The notes under the pieces: generated by a model
What the model was told of the DNA's origin: nothing
Seen by the model: the letters and a program-made list of their open reading frames with translations, nothing else
Databases searched by the model: none
Assembly (NCBI RefSeq): GCF_003951095.1
Contig: NZ_QXGL01000007.1
Span: forward strand, 1 to 64,000
Length of the DNA stretch: 64,000 nt
From: Bifidobacterium goeldii
GTDB taxonomy: Bacteria; Actinomycetota; Actinomycetes; Actinomycetales; Bifidobacteriaceae
Direction: 5' to 3'
Part shown: one piece after another, positions 17,298-26,693 of the stretch
Position numbering within the stretch: the first letter of the stretch is position 1
Layout: each line of letters begins with the position of its first letter
Made by a program: the position numbers and the translations under genes

Positions 17298-18683
17298 TTA
17301 CAGCACCGGCAATTCCCGAGAAGCAATGAGCTTCTGATACCACTTGAAACTATCCTTCGGGGTACGTTCCTGCGTCTCGTAGTTCACGTAGGTGATACCA
17401 AAACGCTTCGAATAGCCGAACGCCCACTCGAAATTGTCAAACATCGACCATACGAAGTAGCCAGCAAGCGGCACGCCGGCCTCCATCGCACGGCGAGCAG
17501 CATCAAAGTGGCGGGTCAGATAATCGATGCGATCACTATCATGCACAGCCTTGGTGCCGTCAGCCTCCACGACCAGCTTGTCGGGGCATGCCATGCCGTT
17601 TTCGGTGACAAACAGCGGAATTTCTGGGTAGTTGTTGTGCAAGCGGACCAGCACGTCATACAGACCGTTCGGGTCGATGTTCCAACCCATTTCGGTGTGC
17701 GGACCTTCAGTCGGCAACCAGTCGATATCACTGCAACCCGGGAACGTGCTTGCCTCGGTGGGCTGCGGGAATTGCGGGCGGTCGCTCATCTTGACAAGCC
17801 CGGTTGAATAGTAATTGATGCCCAGCAGGTCGAGCGGCTGATGAATCTGCTCTAGATCGCCGTTCTCAATGAACTTCCAGTCACAGATGCCCTGAGTAAC
17901 TGCGAACAATTCATCCGGATAATAGCCGCGCAGCATTGGATCAAGGAACACGCGGTTGGCAATCAGATCAGTGCGATGCACGGCGTCCGCATCGCCACGA
18001 TTGACCTGCAAATTCAGCGTGACAGCGACCTTCGCGTCCGGCTTGGTGATCGCGCTGCGCAGTTCTTGCACCATCAGACCATGCGCGAGGTTGAGGTGGT
18101 GAACTGCCTCGAACGCGGCCGGACCGCCGCCAAGACCGGGCGCATGTTCGGTACCGCCGTAGCTCAGGTAGGAGGAGCACCATGGTTCGTTGAGCGTGAT
18201 CCAAGTGTCGACGCGGTCACCAAGACGTTCGGCCACGCGGCGCGTGTAATCGGCGACACGATAGGCAGTGTCGCGATTGAGCCAGCCGCCTTTGTCGCCC
18301 AGATACTGCGGCAGATCCCAGTGGTAGACAGTGGCACACGGCTTGATGCCAGCCGCGAGCAGCTCATCAACGACGCGCTCGTAAAAATCAAGCCCCTTTT
18401 CGTTGGTCGGGCCACCTTCGGTCGGCACGATGCGCGGCATCGCGATGGAGAATCGGTAGGAGTCAACGCCGAGCTCCTTGAGCAGCGCAATGTCCTCCTT
18501 ATAGCGATGGTATGAATCGGTGGCTACGTCACCAGTGTCGCCGCCCAGCGTCTTGCCGGGCGTATGGGAGAACGTGTCCCAGATTGAGGGGCAGCGGCCG
18601 TCTTCGTTCACCGCGCCTTCGATCTGATAGGAGGCAGTGGCGGTACCGAACATGAAGCCGGCGGGAACGGTGGGGAGGGTCAT
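17298..18683 (-). CDS. GH1 beta-glycosidase
   Basis: A 461-residue cytosolic retaining beta-glycosidase. The N-terminal GH1 signature FMFGTATASYQIEGA is intact. The acid/base Glu is in TLNEP near residue 165 and the nucleophile is in VTENG near 360. Length is standard. GH1 members cleave beta-glucosides, beta-galactosides or beta-mannosides, so specificity cannot be read here. In this locus removal of glucose from gluco-manno-oligosaccharides would complement the GH2 mannosidase (inference). It is divergent from the acetylesterase pair, and a perfect TTAACCGGTTAA operator lies in its promoter region. Confidence 0.9.
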   Translation of the reverse strand: MTLPTVPAGFMFGTATASYQIEGAVNEDGRCPSIWDTFSHTPGKTLGGDTGDVATDSYHRYKEDIALLKELGVDSYRFSIAMPRIVPTEGGPTNEKGLDFYERVVDELLAAGIKPCATVYHWDLPQYLGDKGGWLNRDTAYRVADYTRRVAERLGDRVDTWITLNEPWCSSYLSYGGTEHAPGLGGGPAAFEAVHHLNLAHGLMVQELRSAITKPDAKVAVTLNLQVNRGDADAVHRTDLIANRVFLDPMLRGYYPDELFAVTQGICDWKFIENGDLEQIHQPLDLLGINYYSTGLVKMSDRPQFPQPTEASTFPGCSDIDWLPTEGPHTEMGWNIDPNGLYDVLVRLHNNYPEIPLFVTENGMACPDKLVVEADGTKAVHDSDRIDYLTRHFDAARRAMEAGVPLAGYFVWSMFDNFEWAFGYSKRFGITYVNYETQERTPKDSFKWYQKLIASRELPVL

Positions 18684-18824
18684 CGGCGATTCCTTTCTGA
18701 CTGCGGCGTGTCGCCGTGCGATACGCCGGGATTCCGGCGATTCCGGCTAATGCCCCGATCGGCACCATCGTTAGCGACCAATCGGTAATTTATTTCGTCC
18801 TCGACTAGTGTATCATAAGTTTCA

Positions 18825-18902
18825 TTAACCGGTTAAGGTGTTGCGCGACACCGGATTCGCAGGTTAGTGAACCAGGAATTCCGCAATGACATAGCCGGTT
18901 GA
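18825..18902. promoter_or_regulatory. LacI-type operators between GH1 and the acetylesterases
   Basis: A perfect palindrome TTAACCGGTTAA at 18825-18836 lies 140 bases upstream of GH1. A degenerate copy ATAGCCGGTTGA at 18891-18902 lies 36 bases upstream of the first esterase start. They match the operators at the importer promoter, so the divergent units are probably controlled by one regulator. A possible minus-strand -10 is GATACA, 16 bases from a TTAACC inside the operator. Confidence 0.55.
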
Positions 18903-18937
18903 GTCATCTCACGTCAATGAGGAACAGAGGATCGTCA

Positions 18938-20212
18938 ATGACCGACATCACCGCCGACGCCCGCATCCGCGTCGCCATTCCGCCGAATCACCCCGCCCTG
19001 CGCACAATGGGCCGCATCGATGACGCCGATCCCATGCGCCCAATTTGGGTGTATCCGTACACACAGGCTGCCTTCCGCTTCACCGGCACATCCCTGACCG
19101 CCACCGTCATCAACTATTGGAATTACGGCGATACGCAGCTCGGCGTCATCATCGACGGCGTGACAACTAAAGTGCGCATTCCGTCCGGATTCACCGGCAT
19201 CAACGACATGCCAAATGATTCCACGATCGTGCGGAACAATCTTGCCGCCCCCGCCGCAACCGCCAGCGCTCCGCGTACGCCGATTGGCAAAGGCTGGACG
19301 ACCACGCTCGCCGATCCCACTGACGCCACGCCGGCAGCACAGATGCCGGTCACACCGGTCACCATCACACTCGCCGAACACTTGCCCGATATCGAGCACG
19401 AAGTCGTTGTCTATAAGCGCCAAGACGGTCAGCATTACCTGCAAATCCTTGGTTTCGGACTGGATGCCGGCGCGCGCGTTATGCCACCGCTCGAAGCCGC
19501 TCCCACACGTCGCATCGAGGTCTACGGCGACTCGGTCTCCTGCGGCGAGCGCAACGAGGCGTCACTGTACGCCGGCAAACCCGATCCGGAAGCCGACCTG
19601 AGCGCATATAGCGATTCCTGGAAGTCATATTGCGCGATTACCGCGCGTCATCTCGGCGCCGCGCTGCATGACGTGTCGCAAGGCGGCGCATCGCTGATCG
19701 ACGGCATCGGCTGGTTTAGCGGGCCGGATTACATCGGGCAGGAAAGTATCTGGGATCGTATCGAATACAATCCGACGCTGGGCACGACGACACCGTGGGA
19801 TTTCGCACGATATACACCGCAGGTTGTAATCGTTGCCGTCGGACAGAACGACGCGCACCCGTATGATTTCATGGCCTCCGACTACGACGGCGAGCAAGCC
19901 GCCCATTGGCGTGCGCGATACGTTGATTTCCTGCGCACGATCCATGCGCAATATCCGCAAGCGACGATTATCTGCCTCACCACCGTGCTACAGCATGATC
20001 CGGCATGGGACCGCGCTATCGGTGACGCTGTGCGCACGTTCAACGATGCGCTCTCCGATCAAGCCGCTCATGGCCCGCTCGCATATCATTTCCTGTTCTC
20101 ACGCAACGGCTCTGCCACGCCAGGCCATCCGCGTGTGGTGGAACACGAGGAAATGGCCCGCGAGCTCACAGCGTTCATTGAATCGCTGGAGCCTGGCGTC
20201 TGGGAAAACTAA
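18938..20212 (+). CDS. CE2-like acetylesterase
   Basis: A 424-residue two-domain carbohydrate esterase: an N-terminal beta-sandwich (about residues 15-185) and a C-terminal SGNH hydrolase. Catalytic blocks are GDSVSCGE (Ser nucleophile, near residue 200), SQGGAS (oxyanion Gly), GQND (Asn) and the late GHPRV with the His. This matches family CE2, which removes acetyl from the 6-position (and others) of xylo- and manno-oligosaccharides. There is no signal peptide, so it acts inside the cell on imported acetylated oligosaccharides. Start ATG at 18938 has GAGG at good spacing. First gene of a two-esterase operon. Confidence 0.8.
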   Translation: MTDITADARIRVAIPPNHPALRTMGRIDDADPMRPIWVYPYTQAAFRFTGTSLTATVINYWNYGDTQLGVIIDGVTTKVRIPSGFTGINDMPNDSTIVRNNLAAPAATASAPRTPIGKGWTTTLADPTDATPAAQMPVTPVTITLAEHLPDIEHEVVVYKRQDGQHYLQILGFGLDAGARVMPPLEAAPTRRIEVYGDSVSCGERNEASLYAGKPDPEADLSAYSDSWKSYCAITARHLGAALHDVSQGGASLIDGIGWFSGPDYIGQESIWDRIEYNPTLGTTTPWDFARYTPQVVIVAVGQNDAHPYDFMASDYDGEQAAHWRARYVDFLRTIHAQYPQATIICLTTVLQHDPAWDRAIGDAVRTFNDALSDQAAHGPLAYHFLFSRNGSATPGHPRVVEHEEMARELTAFIESLEPGVWEN

Positions 20213-20305
20213 CAACCCACGCCACAAGCCTTGCTATTGGCCGAACATCGTCCCGCCGTACACACTTCAACACCACCGCATTCAACATCGTTCCAAGGAA
20301 TCCTC

Positions 20306-22225
20306 ATGAACGAACCAACACTCGAAGAATCAACGTCTGAAACAACGCCCATCGTCACCGGCCCAGCACCGGGCGCAAACTTATCCGGTCTGGCAGGCGC
20401 AACTACCAATACCAGCGCCAATAAACCGCTCGGCAAACAAGGCCTACGCCCTGCGGCGATCTTCTCGCACGACATGGTGCTGCAACGCGGTCGTCCGATA
20501 CCCGTATTCGGCACCGGCGAACCCGGCCGTGCAGTGATCGTCACGCTCACTGCAGACAGTGCCGGCGAATTGCTGCGTTTGCATACCGACACACCTGCCG
20601 ATACGCATGCCACCGATACCCCGGCAAGCACACATGCGTCACCCACACCGGCGACTTCCTCGGCCGCATCAGCCGACAGCGTTTCAGCCCACGGCACGAT
20701 CGATCACAACGGCAATTGGCTGATCACACTACCCGCCCTCGAAGCCGGCGGCCCGTACACGCTCACTGTCAGCGACCGGTCCAACATCACGTTGAAATAT
20801 TTGCGCGTATACGTGGGCGAGGTGTGGCTGGCCGGCGGGCAGAGCAATATGGAGCTCGAACTGCGTAGTAGCGCCGGCGCGGATGCGACCATCGCGGCGA
20901 GCGCTGACCCGCTGCTGCGCTTCTATAACACACCCAAATCAGGCGTGATTGATCGAGAAGCCGAAGATCATGCGATCTGGCAGGTGAGCGGCCCGGAGAC
21001 AAGCGGCACCATGTCGGCGGTCGCTTATTATTTCGCACGACGATTGCGCGCACAGCTGGGCCCAGATGTTCCAGTCGGCATCGTGGACTGTTATATCGGC
21101 GGCACGTCGATTACCGCATGGATGAGTCGCGCAGCACTGGAGACTTGCGAAGCTGGACGCGGCTATTTGGAACGGTTCGACGCCTCGATCGCCGGAAAGA
21201 CCGACGAGCAGTTCGAAGCGGAGACGACTGCGTGGAAGACGAAGTTCGACGCGTGGAACCATTCGATCGATGCGGCGCGCAAGGCCGAGCCGGATATTTC
21301 GTGGGATACGCTCAACGCGCGATACGGCGAATGCCCGTGGCCACCGCCGGAGACGCCGACCTCGCAGTACCGACCGACCGGCCCGTTCGGCACGATGGTG
21401 GAGCGCGTTGCACCGTATGGCATCGCCGGATTCCTGTGGTATCAAGGTGAGACCGACGAGACGTACTGCGAGTCCTATCGCGAGCTGCTGGAGTTGATGA
21501 TCGCCGAATGGCGCGGACTGTGGGCGACTCCGACGCGCACGGCAATATCGCCGTCGGCACAGGCTACGGCATCCATCGCAACATCCGATAACACCGCTCC
21601 CTTGCCGTTTCTTATCGTGCAGCTGCCGCAGTGGATCGACAAAAATACCGCGTCCGCGCACGCCGATCCGCTGCGTTGGCCGGTGATTCGCGAAGCGCAG
21701 TGGGATGCGGCGCGAACAATCGCCAACGTGTTTGCGATCACGACGATTGACTGCGGTGAATTCGACAATCTTCATCCGCTCGATAAGCGCACACCTGGCG
21801 AGCGCTTGGCTGATTGCGCGCTACATAACGTGTACGGGCGCAGTGATATCACCGCGGATGGGCCTGAAGTAATCAGTACGTCAACCAGCGACGGCATCGT
21901 TACGCTGCAATTTGCGCACGCCAGCGGCTTACATTTCGATGGCACACTGCCGGGAACATACCGCCATACAAGCAATGTTGCCAACACTGAGGAGTGTGCC
22001 GAATCTCTGCATCGTCTCGCCGCAGCATCAGGCTTTGAGATGGCCGGTACAGATGGCGTTTTTCATTCAGTTGAAGCAGCGATTCACAACGAATCAATCA
22101 CCCTGCGTTCATCGAACATCGCGCATCCTACTGCTGTTCGTTACGCATGGCGCAGTTGGGGGATCGCTCCGCTCTTCAATGGCGACGGTCTTCCCGCTCC
22201 TCCATTCCACATTGCACTGCACTAA
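20306..22225 (+). CDS. SGNH/sialate O-acetylesterase-like esterase
   Basis: A 639-residue cytosolic esterase of the SASA (sialate O-acetylesterase) type. Visible blocks are FSHDMVLQRGRPIPVFGTGEPG near residue 50, GEVWLAGGQSNMELEL near 175 (Ser nucleophile), GIVDCYIGGTSITAW near 255 and the distal GFLWYQGETDE near 375. Despite the name, clustering with a CE2-like enzyme and a beta-mannosidase suggests acetyl removal from plant beta-mannan or xylan fragments. A Thr/Ala/Ser-rich insert near residues 95-130 interrupts the first beta domain. Start ATG at 20306 has AAGGAA upstream; the ORF otherwise extends back to 20231 without a ribosome site. Confidence 0.75.
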   Translation: MNEPTLEESTSETTPIVTGPAPGANLSGLAGATTNTSANKPLGKQGLRPAAIFSHDMVLQRGRPIPVFGTGEPGRAVIVTLTADSAGELLRLHTDTPADTHATDTPASTHASPTPATSSAASADSVSAHGTIDHNGNWLITLPALEAGGPYTLTVSDRSNITLKYLRVYVGEVWLAGGQSNMELELRSSAGADATIAASADPLLRFYNTPKSGVIDREAEDHAIWQVSGPETSGTMSAVAYYFARRLRAQLGPDVPVGIVDCYIGGTSITAWMSRAALETCEAGRGYLERFDASIAGKTDEQFEAETTAWKTKFDAWNHSIDAARKAEPDISWDTLNARYGECPWPPPETPTSQYRPTGPFGTMVERVAPYGIAGFLWYQGETDETYCESYRELLELMIAEWRGLWATPTRTAISPSAQATASIATSDNTAPLPFLIVQLPQWIDKNTASAHADPLRWPVIREAQWDAARTIANVFAITTIDCGEFDNLHPLDKRTPGERLADCALHNVYGRSDITADGPEVISTSTSDGIVTLQFAHASGLHFDGTLPGTYRHTSNVANTEECAESLHRLAAASGFEMAGTDGVFHSVEAAIHNESITLRSSNIAHPTAVRYAWRSWGIAPLFNGDGLPAPPFHIALH

Positions 22226-22274
22226 CTGAGCAGCAACTAGAATCGCAGGGCGCAACAAAGCCAAGCACAAACTC

Positions 22275-22310
22275 ATGGTGGCGGTTCATCGCACGAACCG
22301 CCACCATTTT
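22275..22310 (+). terminator. Terminator of the esterase operon
   Basis: A perfect 13-bp stem, ATGGTGGCGGTTC at 22275-22287 and its complement at 22295-22307, with a 7-base loop and a TTTT end, 50 bases after the stop. Confidence 0.85.
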
Positions 22311-22366
22311 CATCTAATTCCCAGCTAGTGCACACGACACGTTGAACCATGCGCGGTTATATGGAG

Positions 22367-22458
22367 TCACGGCCGAAAAGCCGCAATAACTAAAAACCTT
22401 TCTTCTTCTTCCTCTCTCCTTTCTTTCAAGCCCGGCTCATCACCGGGCTTTTTCTTTA
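22367..22458 (+). ncRNA. Candidate small RNA, copy 2
   Basis: Same layout as the element at 2582-2661: hairpin CGGC-CGAAAA-GCCG at 22370-22383, a pyrimidine-rich stretch 22397-22427, then terminator AGCCCGG (22429-22435) with CCGGGCT (22443-22449) and TTTTTCTTT. A TTATAT sequence at 22357-22362 could be its -10. The next gene downstream is on the opposite strand, so the RNA cannot be the leader of a protein gene. Confidence 0.5.
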
Positions 22459-22550
22459 CTCACTGGCTGTGGCGCTACCACAACTGCGTTCGCGCCTACA
22501 CACACGTTCACACACACGTTCACGCACACGCTCACACTGATTCGCGCATG

Positions 22551-23303
22551 TCAGCGCACGAGTAGGGCCTCGGTTTGTTCGTCGTATGTACAGTGCTCGT
22601 CAAGTAATTTTGGCCCTTTTCCATACTCGCGATCTTTGAGATACGCGGTTTTCTGCTCAAGCGTGAGTTCGCGGAACCCTTCGAGTCGAATGCGATCGCC
22701 GCGCACGCGGAACACACATCGCAAAAAATGATCGCCGTACATTGCAGGCACGTACACTACGCGGTCACTCGAGTCAGCAGGCACAAATATCACAGTGTGA
22801 ATGTTGTGCGTGACGGTGTCCCCATCTGAATCTGTGCCATCAGGGCGAGCGATCAGCCGAACACCTTCCCATTGCGCGCGGACAGCCACTATCCCCTGCG
22901 GCCGCCCCTTCAACCGATGGATGAGATAGAGTATCGCTACCGCGCACGGCAGAATAACGGTGAACAACATCACCAGCGCCTTATCAACACTCGGGCCGAT
23001 ACCATCGCTGTGGAACACGGTCACGCCAGGCAAATCGCCGCCGAATAGCCACGCCAGTATCCCCAGTGCGGCAATGCCAACGCTGAACGTAAGAAACATT
23101 GCGAGAAGCCAGCCGCGACGGCGCCTAAACCACATTTTGCGAGCGAGCTTCGCATCGCCGCGCACCCAGCCGACGCTATCAGCAAGATCATCATTGGTGG
23201 CACTATCAGCACTGTTAACACTATCAATTACGTGACCGGCCACGCGGTCGTTCACGAGGTCACTGCCATAGTGACCGGCTCTATCCCAGCCATCGTCGCT
23301 CAT
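22551..23303 (-). CDS. Two-helix membrane protein of unknown function
   Basis: A 250-residue protein I do not recognise. It has a charged, Asp/Asn-rich N-terminus, two membrane helices near residues 60-82 and 105-130 (the second followed by the basic stretch HRLKGRPQG), and a soluble C-terminal domain of about 115 residues. That domain has beta-strand character (GVRLIARPDG, HTVIFVPADSSDRVVYVPAMYG). The layout suggests a membrane-anchored protein with a small domain facing the cytoplasm. It stands alone, between the second candidate small RNA and tRNA-Lys. Confidence 0.6.
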   Translation of the reverse strand: MSDDGWDRAGHYGSDLVNDRVAGHVIDSVNSADSATNDDLADSVGWVRGDAKLARKMWFRRRRGWLLAMFLTFSVGIAALGILAWLFGGDLPGVTVFHSDGIGPSVDKALVMLFTVILPCAVAILYLIHRLKGRPQGIVAVRAQWEGVRLIARPDGTDSDGDTVTHNIHTVIFVPADSSDRVVYVPAMYGDHFLRCVFRVRGDRIRLEGFRELTLEQKTAYLKDREYGKGPKLLDEHCTYDEQTEALLVR

Positions 23304-23409
23304 AACCCCATTATCGCGCCGTCAACACGCCCACGCACGGAACGCAACATGAACTTTCTGACAAATTCGTAGGCAGTCGGCAACGGGCCCGCGCTCAGAC
23401 GCACATAAC

Positions 23410-23442
23410 GAAAAACCCTTGGAATCGACATGATTCCAAGGG
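23410..23442 (-). terminator. Terminator of tRNA-Lys
   Basis: On the minus strand an 11-bp perfect stem (CCCTTGGAATC and its complement) with a 5-base loop is followed by TTTTT. It lies 9 bases after the tRNA 3' end. Confidence 0.85.
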
Positions 23443-23450
23443 ATTCACTG

Positions 23451-23523
23451 TGCCCCCCGTGGGATTCGAACCCACAACCCACGACTTAAAAGGACGCTGC
23501 TCTAACCGTTGAGCTAGAGGGGC
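23451..23523 (-). tRNA. tRNA-Lys(TTT)
   Basis: The minus strand folds as a 73-base tRNA: acceptor GCCCCTC with GGGGGGC, D stem GCTC/GAGC, anticodon loop CTTTTAA (anticodon TTT) and T arm GTGGG-TTCGAAT-CCCAC, discriminator A, no encoded CCA. One T-T mismatch occurs in the anticodon stem. Confidence 0.92.
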
Positions 23524-23639
23524 AACATTGCTAAGATACACTCGGCCACCGGACATTGTCTAGCCGGCGTTGCGGCGTGGCTCATATCTACACCCTCAAA
23601 TCGCACTCAACATAACAGCGAATGCAATATCCGCCAGCC

Positions 23640-24479
23640 TCAGATCAGGCCTAGGCGTGCGAAGGCGTTGGCGATGCCGTTGTCGTGGATGTCGGTGGTG
23701 ACCATGTCGGTGAACTGTTCGATGCCGTGGGTCGAATTACCCATTGCGACGCTGGTGCCGGCTGCCTTGAGCATGGCAGTATCGTTGTCGCTGTCACCAA
23801 TAGCAATCGTGTCAGCAATGCTGTACCCCAAGTCCTGCGCAATATCGCATACAGCAGTACCCTTGTCAACGCCGTTCATCAGCAGCTCGCCGTTGTTGGG
23901 CGAAATCTTGTCATACGAACCATGCACGAGCGTGAACCACGGGCTCAAATCGCGCGCGACATCATCAAACGTCACATCTGGATTCGGGCCAGTGTAGTAA
24001 GAACCTTTGCTGGCACGAATCACATGACCCAGCGTCGAGCCTTCAGGCACGTCAACATCCTCGATCACATGCCAGAATCGCGCGAACTGATCGTTATCCC
24101 ACGCGGACTTCTTCGCCTTCACATGCTCCATATACGCGCGCGTCACATACATGCCGTCCGCACCCTGCCACTGAAAATGGTCAATGTCATGCGCCCGAAA
24201 GTACGCGGTTGCAGCGTCGATGGCCTCGGGGGCGATGAAATGCTGGAACAGCACACGGTCGCCCAGATTCGCTTGCGCACCGGCAACAGAAACGACCCCA
24301 TCGAAGCCGAAATCGAGGATACTGCGTTCGATTTTCGGCAGCGAGCGCCCGGTGCAAATGAACAGCTTATGCCCGCGCTTCTGCGCCAGCGCGCACGCCT
24401 CCTTCGCTGATTCAGGCACCACGTGATCGGAGTCCGCTAACGTCCCATCAATATCGAGAAACACGAGTTTGCTGGACAT
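23640..24479 (-). CDS. Cof-type HAD phosphatase
   Basis: A 279-residue cytosolic haloacid dehalogenase-superfamily hydrolase of the Cof/YidA type. Motif I is FLDIDGTLAD (residues 7-16, the Asp nucleophile), motif II is the Thr or Ser in ICTGR near 40, and motif IV is IAIGDSDNDTAML near 215. The large insertion between motifs II and III is the C2 cap that defines the Cof group. Members dephosphorylate sugar phosphates or FMN and related compounds; the substrate here is unknown. Stands alone with no clear operon partner. Confidence 0.85.
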   Translation of the reverse strand: MSSKLVFLDIDGTLADSDHVVPESAKEACALAQKRGHKLFICTGRSLPKIERSILDFGFDGVVSVAGAQANLGDRVLFQHFIAPEAIDAATAYFRAHDIDHFQWQGADGMYVTRAYMEHVKAKKSAWDNDQFARFWHVIEDVDVPEGSTLGHVIRASKGSYYTGPNPDVTFDDVARDLSPWFTLVHGSYDKISPNNGELLMNGVDKGTAVCDIAQDLGYSIADTIAIGDSDNDTAMLKAAGTSVAMGNSTHGIEQFTDMVTTDIHDNGIANAFARLGLI

Positions 24480-24533
24480 ATCCGTTCCTTTCTGCCGCTA
24501 TCGCTTGCACCCACCATCATGCCACGGTGTTTA

Positions 24534-25805
24534 TTACATGCGCCCAGCCTTCGAGGGGTCGATACTCATGGTTTGGAACCTGTTCGCCATGAAATCGTTG
24601 TCGAAATGTGCGGCGAAGAAGTTGGCAATTGGCGAATCGTCGGCGATACCAGCCAGTCTGGAATACCACGCGTCGATTGCCATTACCGTCATCGTTGCAT
24701 CGACCAGCATGAATACGAGAAATACGAGCGTGAGCGAATAGCGCCACTTCCACGGGATTCGCTGAATCATTGCGAGCAGATGCGGCAAAATCAGTTTGAT
24801 CCACGCGAGCCCCAGCAGGCCCCAGAAAAACATGTATTTGCCGGACGTGCGCCCGTCAATCGAAAGCCACTGGCCGGTGTAATCCCACGCAGTAATACCG
24901 AATGCAACTTCCATCACCCAGCTGGTTAAGTATTCGAACGTGCCGCCGATCACCGCGCTCGCGCAGAAAATCAGCAGCCAGTTCGAACGCCACAATCGGT
25001 TGAGTAGCACGGTGAGCAGCACTGCGCCAAAGCCGTAAATCGGCGAGAACGGCCCCCACAACAGCCCCGCGCGGTCTTGCCATTCGTGGAACAGCACAAC
25101 ATGGTAGATGCTTTCGATGGTTAGCCCGAACACGCAGCCAACGACGAACAGCCAAAACAGATTGAAAAAGTCGAGTGCAATGTAGCCTTTGCCGGTCAGG
25201 TCGCGCCCGGGCATGCCTTGAGCTGCGGCATCTTCGTAAGCAGCGCGCTCGTCCATGCGCCACAGCGCGACTTTCAGTCGGCGTTCTTGGCGCAGCGCTG
25301 GGTCAACGGTAATGGATAGCGAAACAAGAATGGCGAGCTGAACGATATTGGTTATCAGATTGAGGCCAAGACCGTCGAGCATCAGCGTAAACAGGCCTTC
25401 GGCGATGGTCAGTGGAATCAGCACATACGTCCAACGCGCAGCATACCGACGTTTGTTGAAGGTCAGCAGCGCGCCGAAGATCATGAGAATGATGGTGGTC
25501 AGTGAGCTGAGCGACGCAGATATCCAACTGAGAATAACGCTTAAGCCGGCACGGTCGAGTTGTGCACTGCCGCCTAAAACCGCACGAATCGCATAACCGA
25601 ATGCAATGACGATCATCGGAACGGTGAACAACCCTTGTACGATCAGCACCACGCCATAAATACGAGCGAGCAGCGGCAGACGCTTGTCGTCAATATCAGT
25701 AACGTTGTCACCTCCAACAACGCTGTCATGCCCGGTAACGTTGTCACCGCGCGCAGCGTCGTCGTGAGTATCCATCAACTCTTCAAGCGTCTCGTTTGCG
25801 CTCAC
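24534..25805 (-). CDS. Putative ABC-type permease, CmpB/DUF1113 family membrane protein
   Basis: A 423-residue integral membrane protein with an acidic N-terminal tail and two groups of helices. Residues about 45-180 hold four or five helices. The second half carries the CmpB (DUF1113) region, with LFWLFVVGCVFGLTIESIYH and the hallmark GPFSPIYGFGAVLL, then GGTFEYLTSWVMEVAFG and WDYTGQWLSIDGR. Members are labelled ABC permeases but their function is not established. I take the GTG at 25805, which has GGAGG five bases away. It is 24 bases after another membrane-protein gene and probably co-transcribed with it. Confidence 0.7.
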   Translation of the reverse strand: MSANETLEELMDTHDDAARGDNVTGHDSVVGGDNVTDIDDKRLPLLARIYGVVLIVQGLFTVPMIVIAFGYAIRAVLGGSAQLDRAGLSVILSWISASLSSLTTIILMIFGALLTFNKRRYAARWTYVLIPLTIAEGLFTLMLDGLGLNLITNIVQLAILVSLSITVDPALRQERRLKVALWRMDERAAYEDAAAQGMPGRDLTGKGYIALDFFNLFWLFVVGCVFGLTIESIYHVVLFHEWQDRAGLLWGPFSPIYGFGAVLLTVLLNRLWRSNWLLIFCASAVIGGTFEYLTSWVMEVAFGITAWDYTGQWLSIDGRTSGKYMFFWGLLGLAWIKLILPHLLAMIQRIPWKWRYSLTLVFLVFMLVDATMTVMAIDAWYSRLAGIADDSPIANFFAAHFDNDFMANRFQTMSIDPSKAGRM

Positions 25806-25829
25806 TGCCACCTCCGCTACTGAGTACTG

Positions 25830-26312
25830 TTAGCGCTGTTTACCACCCGATTTTGCCGGGTGCGTTAGCGACCAGTCACGCGTCATATACAAGCCAAACG
25901 CCACACCGAACGCGATCAGCGCCACCATATCAACAGTAATCAGCGAGAACACCAGCAGGAAAATCATCCAACCAGTCACTCTGCGCACACGCGGCCCGGG
26001 AGCCATGTCACGCGCGGCAACGATTACTGTCAGCACGGCGATAGCGATCGTAACGATAACGTACAAGCTAATCAGCGCCGTATTCCCACCACTGTGCGTC
26101 AATGCCGATACGGTACCAGCCGACGATTGTGCGGCTTCTTGCGCACCGGGAATCAGGCCAGCGTATGCCAGCGCGTAGAAGATCGCCATAATCATCGAAT
26201 ACAGTGCGCCAACGCACATCAGTACGCGTTCGGGCGTGCGCTTGGAATACGCTGAGGGGGCGGCGGCACGCGCGCGTTCGCGCAAATAATTGTTTGGCTG
26301 ATTCTTGGACAT
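25830..26312 (-). CDS. Small membrane protein of unknown function
   Basis: A 160-residue protein with a basic N-terminus (residues 1-28) and four hydrophobic segments near 30-52, 78-98, 112-128 and 130-142, then a short basic tail. No motif is recognised. It precedes the CmpB-like gene by 24 bases, which suggests a shared transcript and perhaps a shared membrane complex (inference). Confidence 0.6.
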   Translation of the reverse strand: MSKNQPNNYLRERARAAAPSAYSKRTPERVLMCVGALYSMIMAIFYALAYAGLIPGAQEAAQSSAGTVSALTHSGGNTALISLYVIVTIAIAVLTVIVAARDMAPGPRVRRVTGWMIFLLVFSLITVDMVALIAFGVAFGLYMTRDWSLTHPAKSGGKQR

Positions 26313-26693
26313 CGTTACCTTCCCTCCATTGGGCCGCTTATTGCGGATCTGGTTTCATCGTAGTGCCATAGGCGGAGCGAAAGCTGGATGCAACACCACT
26401 CAAGGACTGCACATTGCTAGCACAATACCCCCGTTGCTGCGCGCATTAGACACCGCGCACTCCAACACACCATTTATGCTGCGAAGCCGCACAATTCGGC
26501 CCGATTTTTCACCCATCGCACTACGCTACTGATTGCGTAGCGCTACGCTTTGCGTATCGTTTGTGTACTGTTTGCGTACCGCAAGCGCGCGAGTCACACG
26601 CAACCGCGCAACTCGCGCATAACTCGCGCATAACCCCGCACAAACCCCGCAAACCGCGCTATTTCACGTGAAACTGCAACCTTGGTGAGGACA
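26313..26693. promoter_or_regulatory. Divergent intergenic region with a TTTCACGTGAAA palindrome
   Basis: No gene is visible in these 380 bases. They hold a short hairpin GCGTAGC/GCTACGC near 26536-26549, a purine-pyrimidine low-complexity run with CTCGCGCATAA repeated twice near 26613-26636, and a perfect 12-base palindrome TTTCACGTGAAA at 26662-26673. The palindrome lies 20 bases before the first YhgE-like start and is a plausible operator for the TetR protein encoded downstream. Confidence 0.4.
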
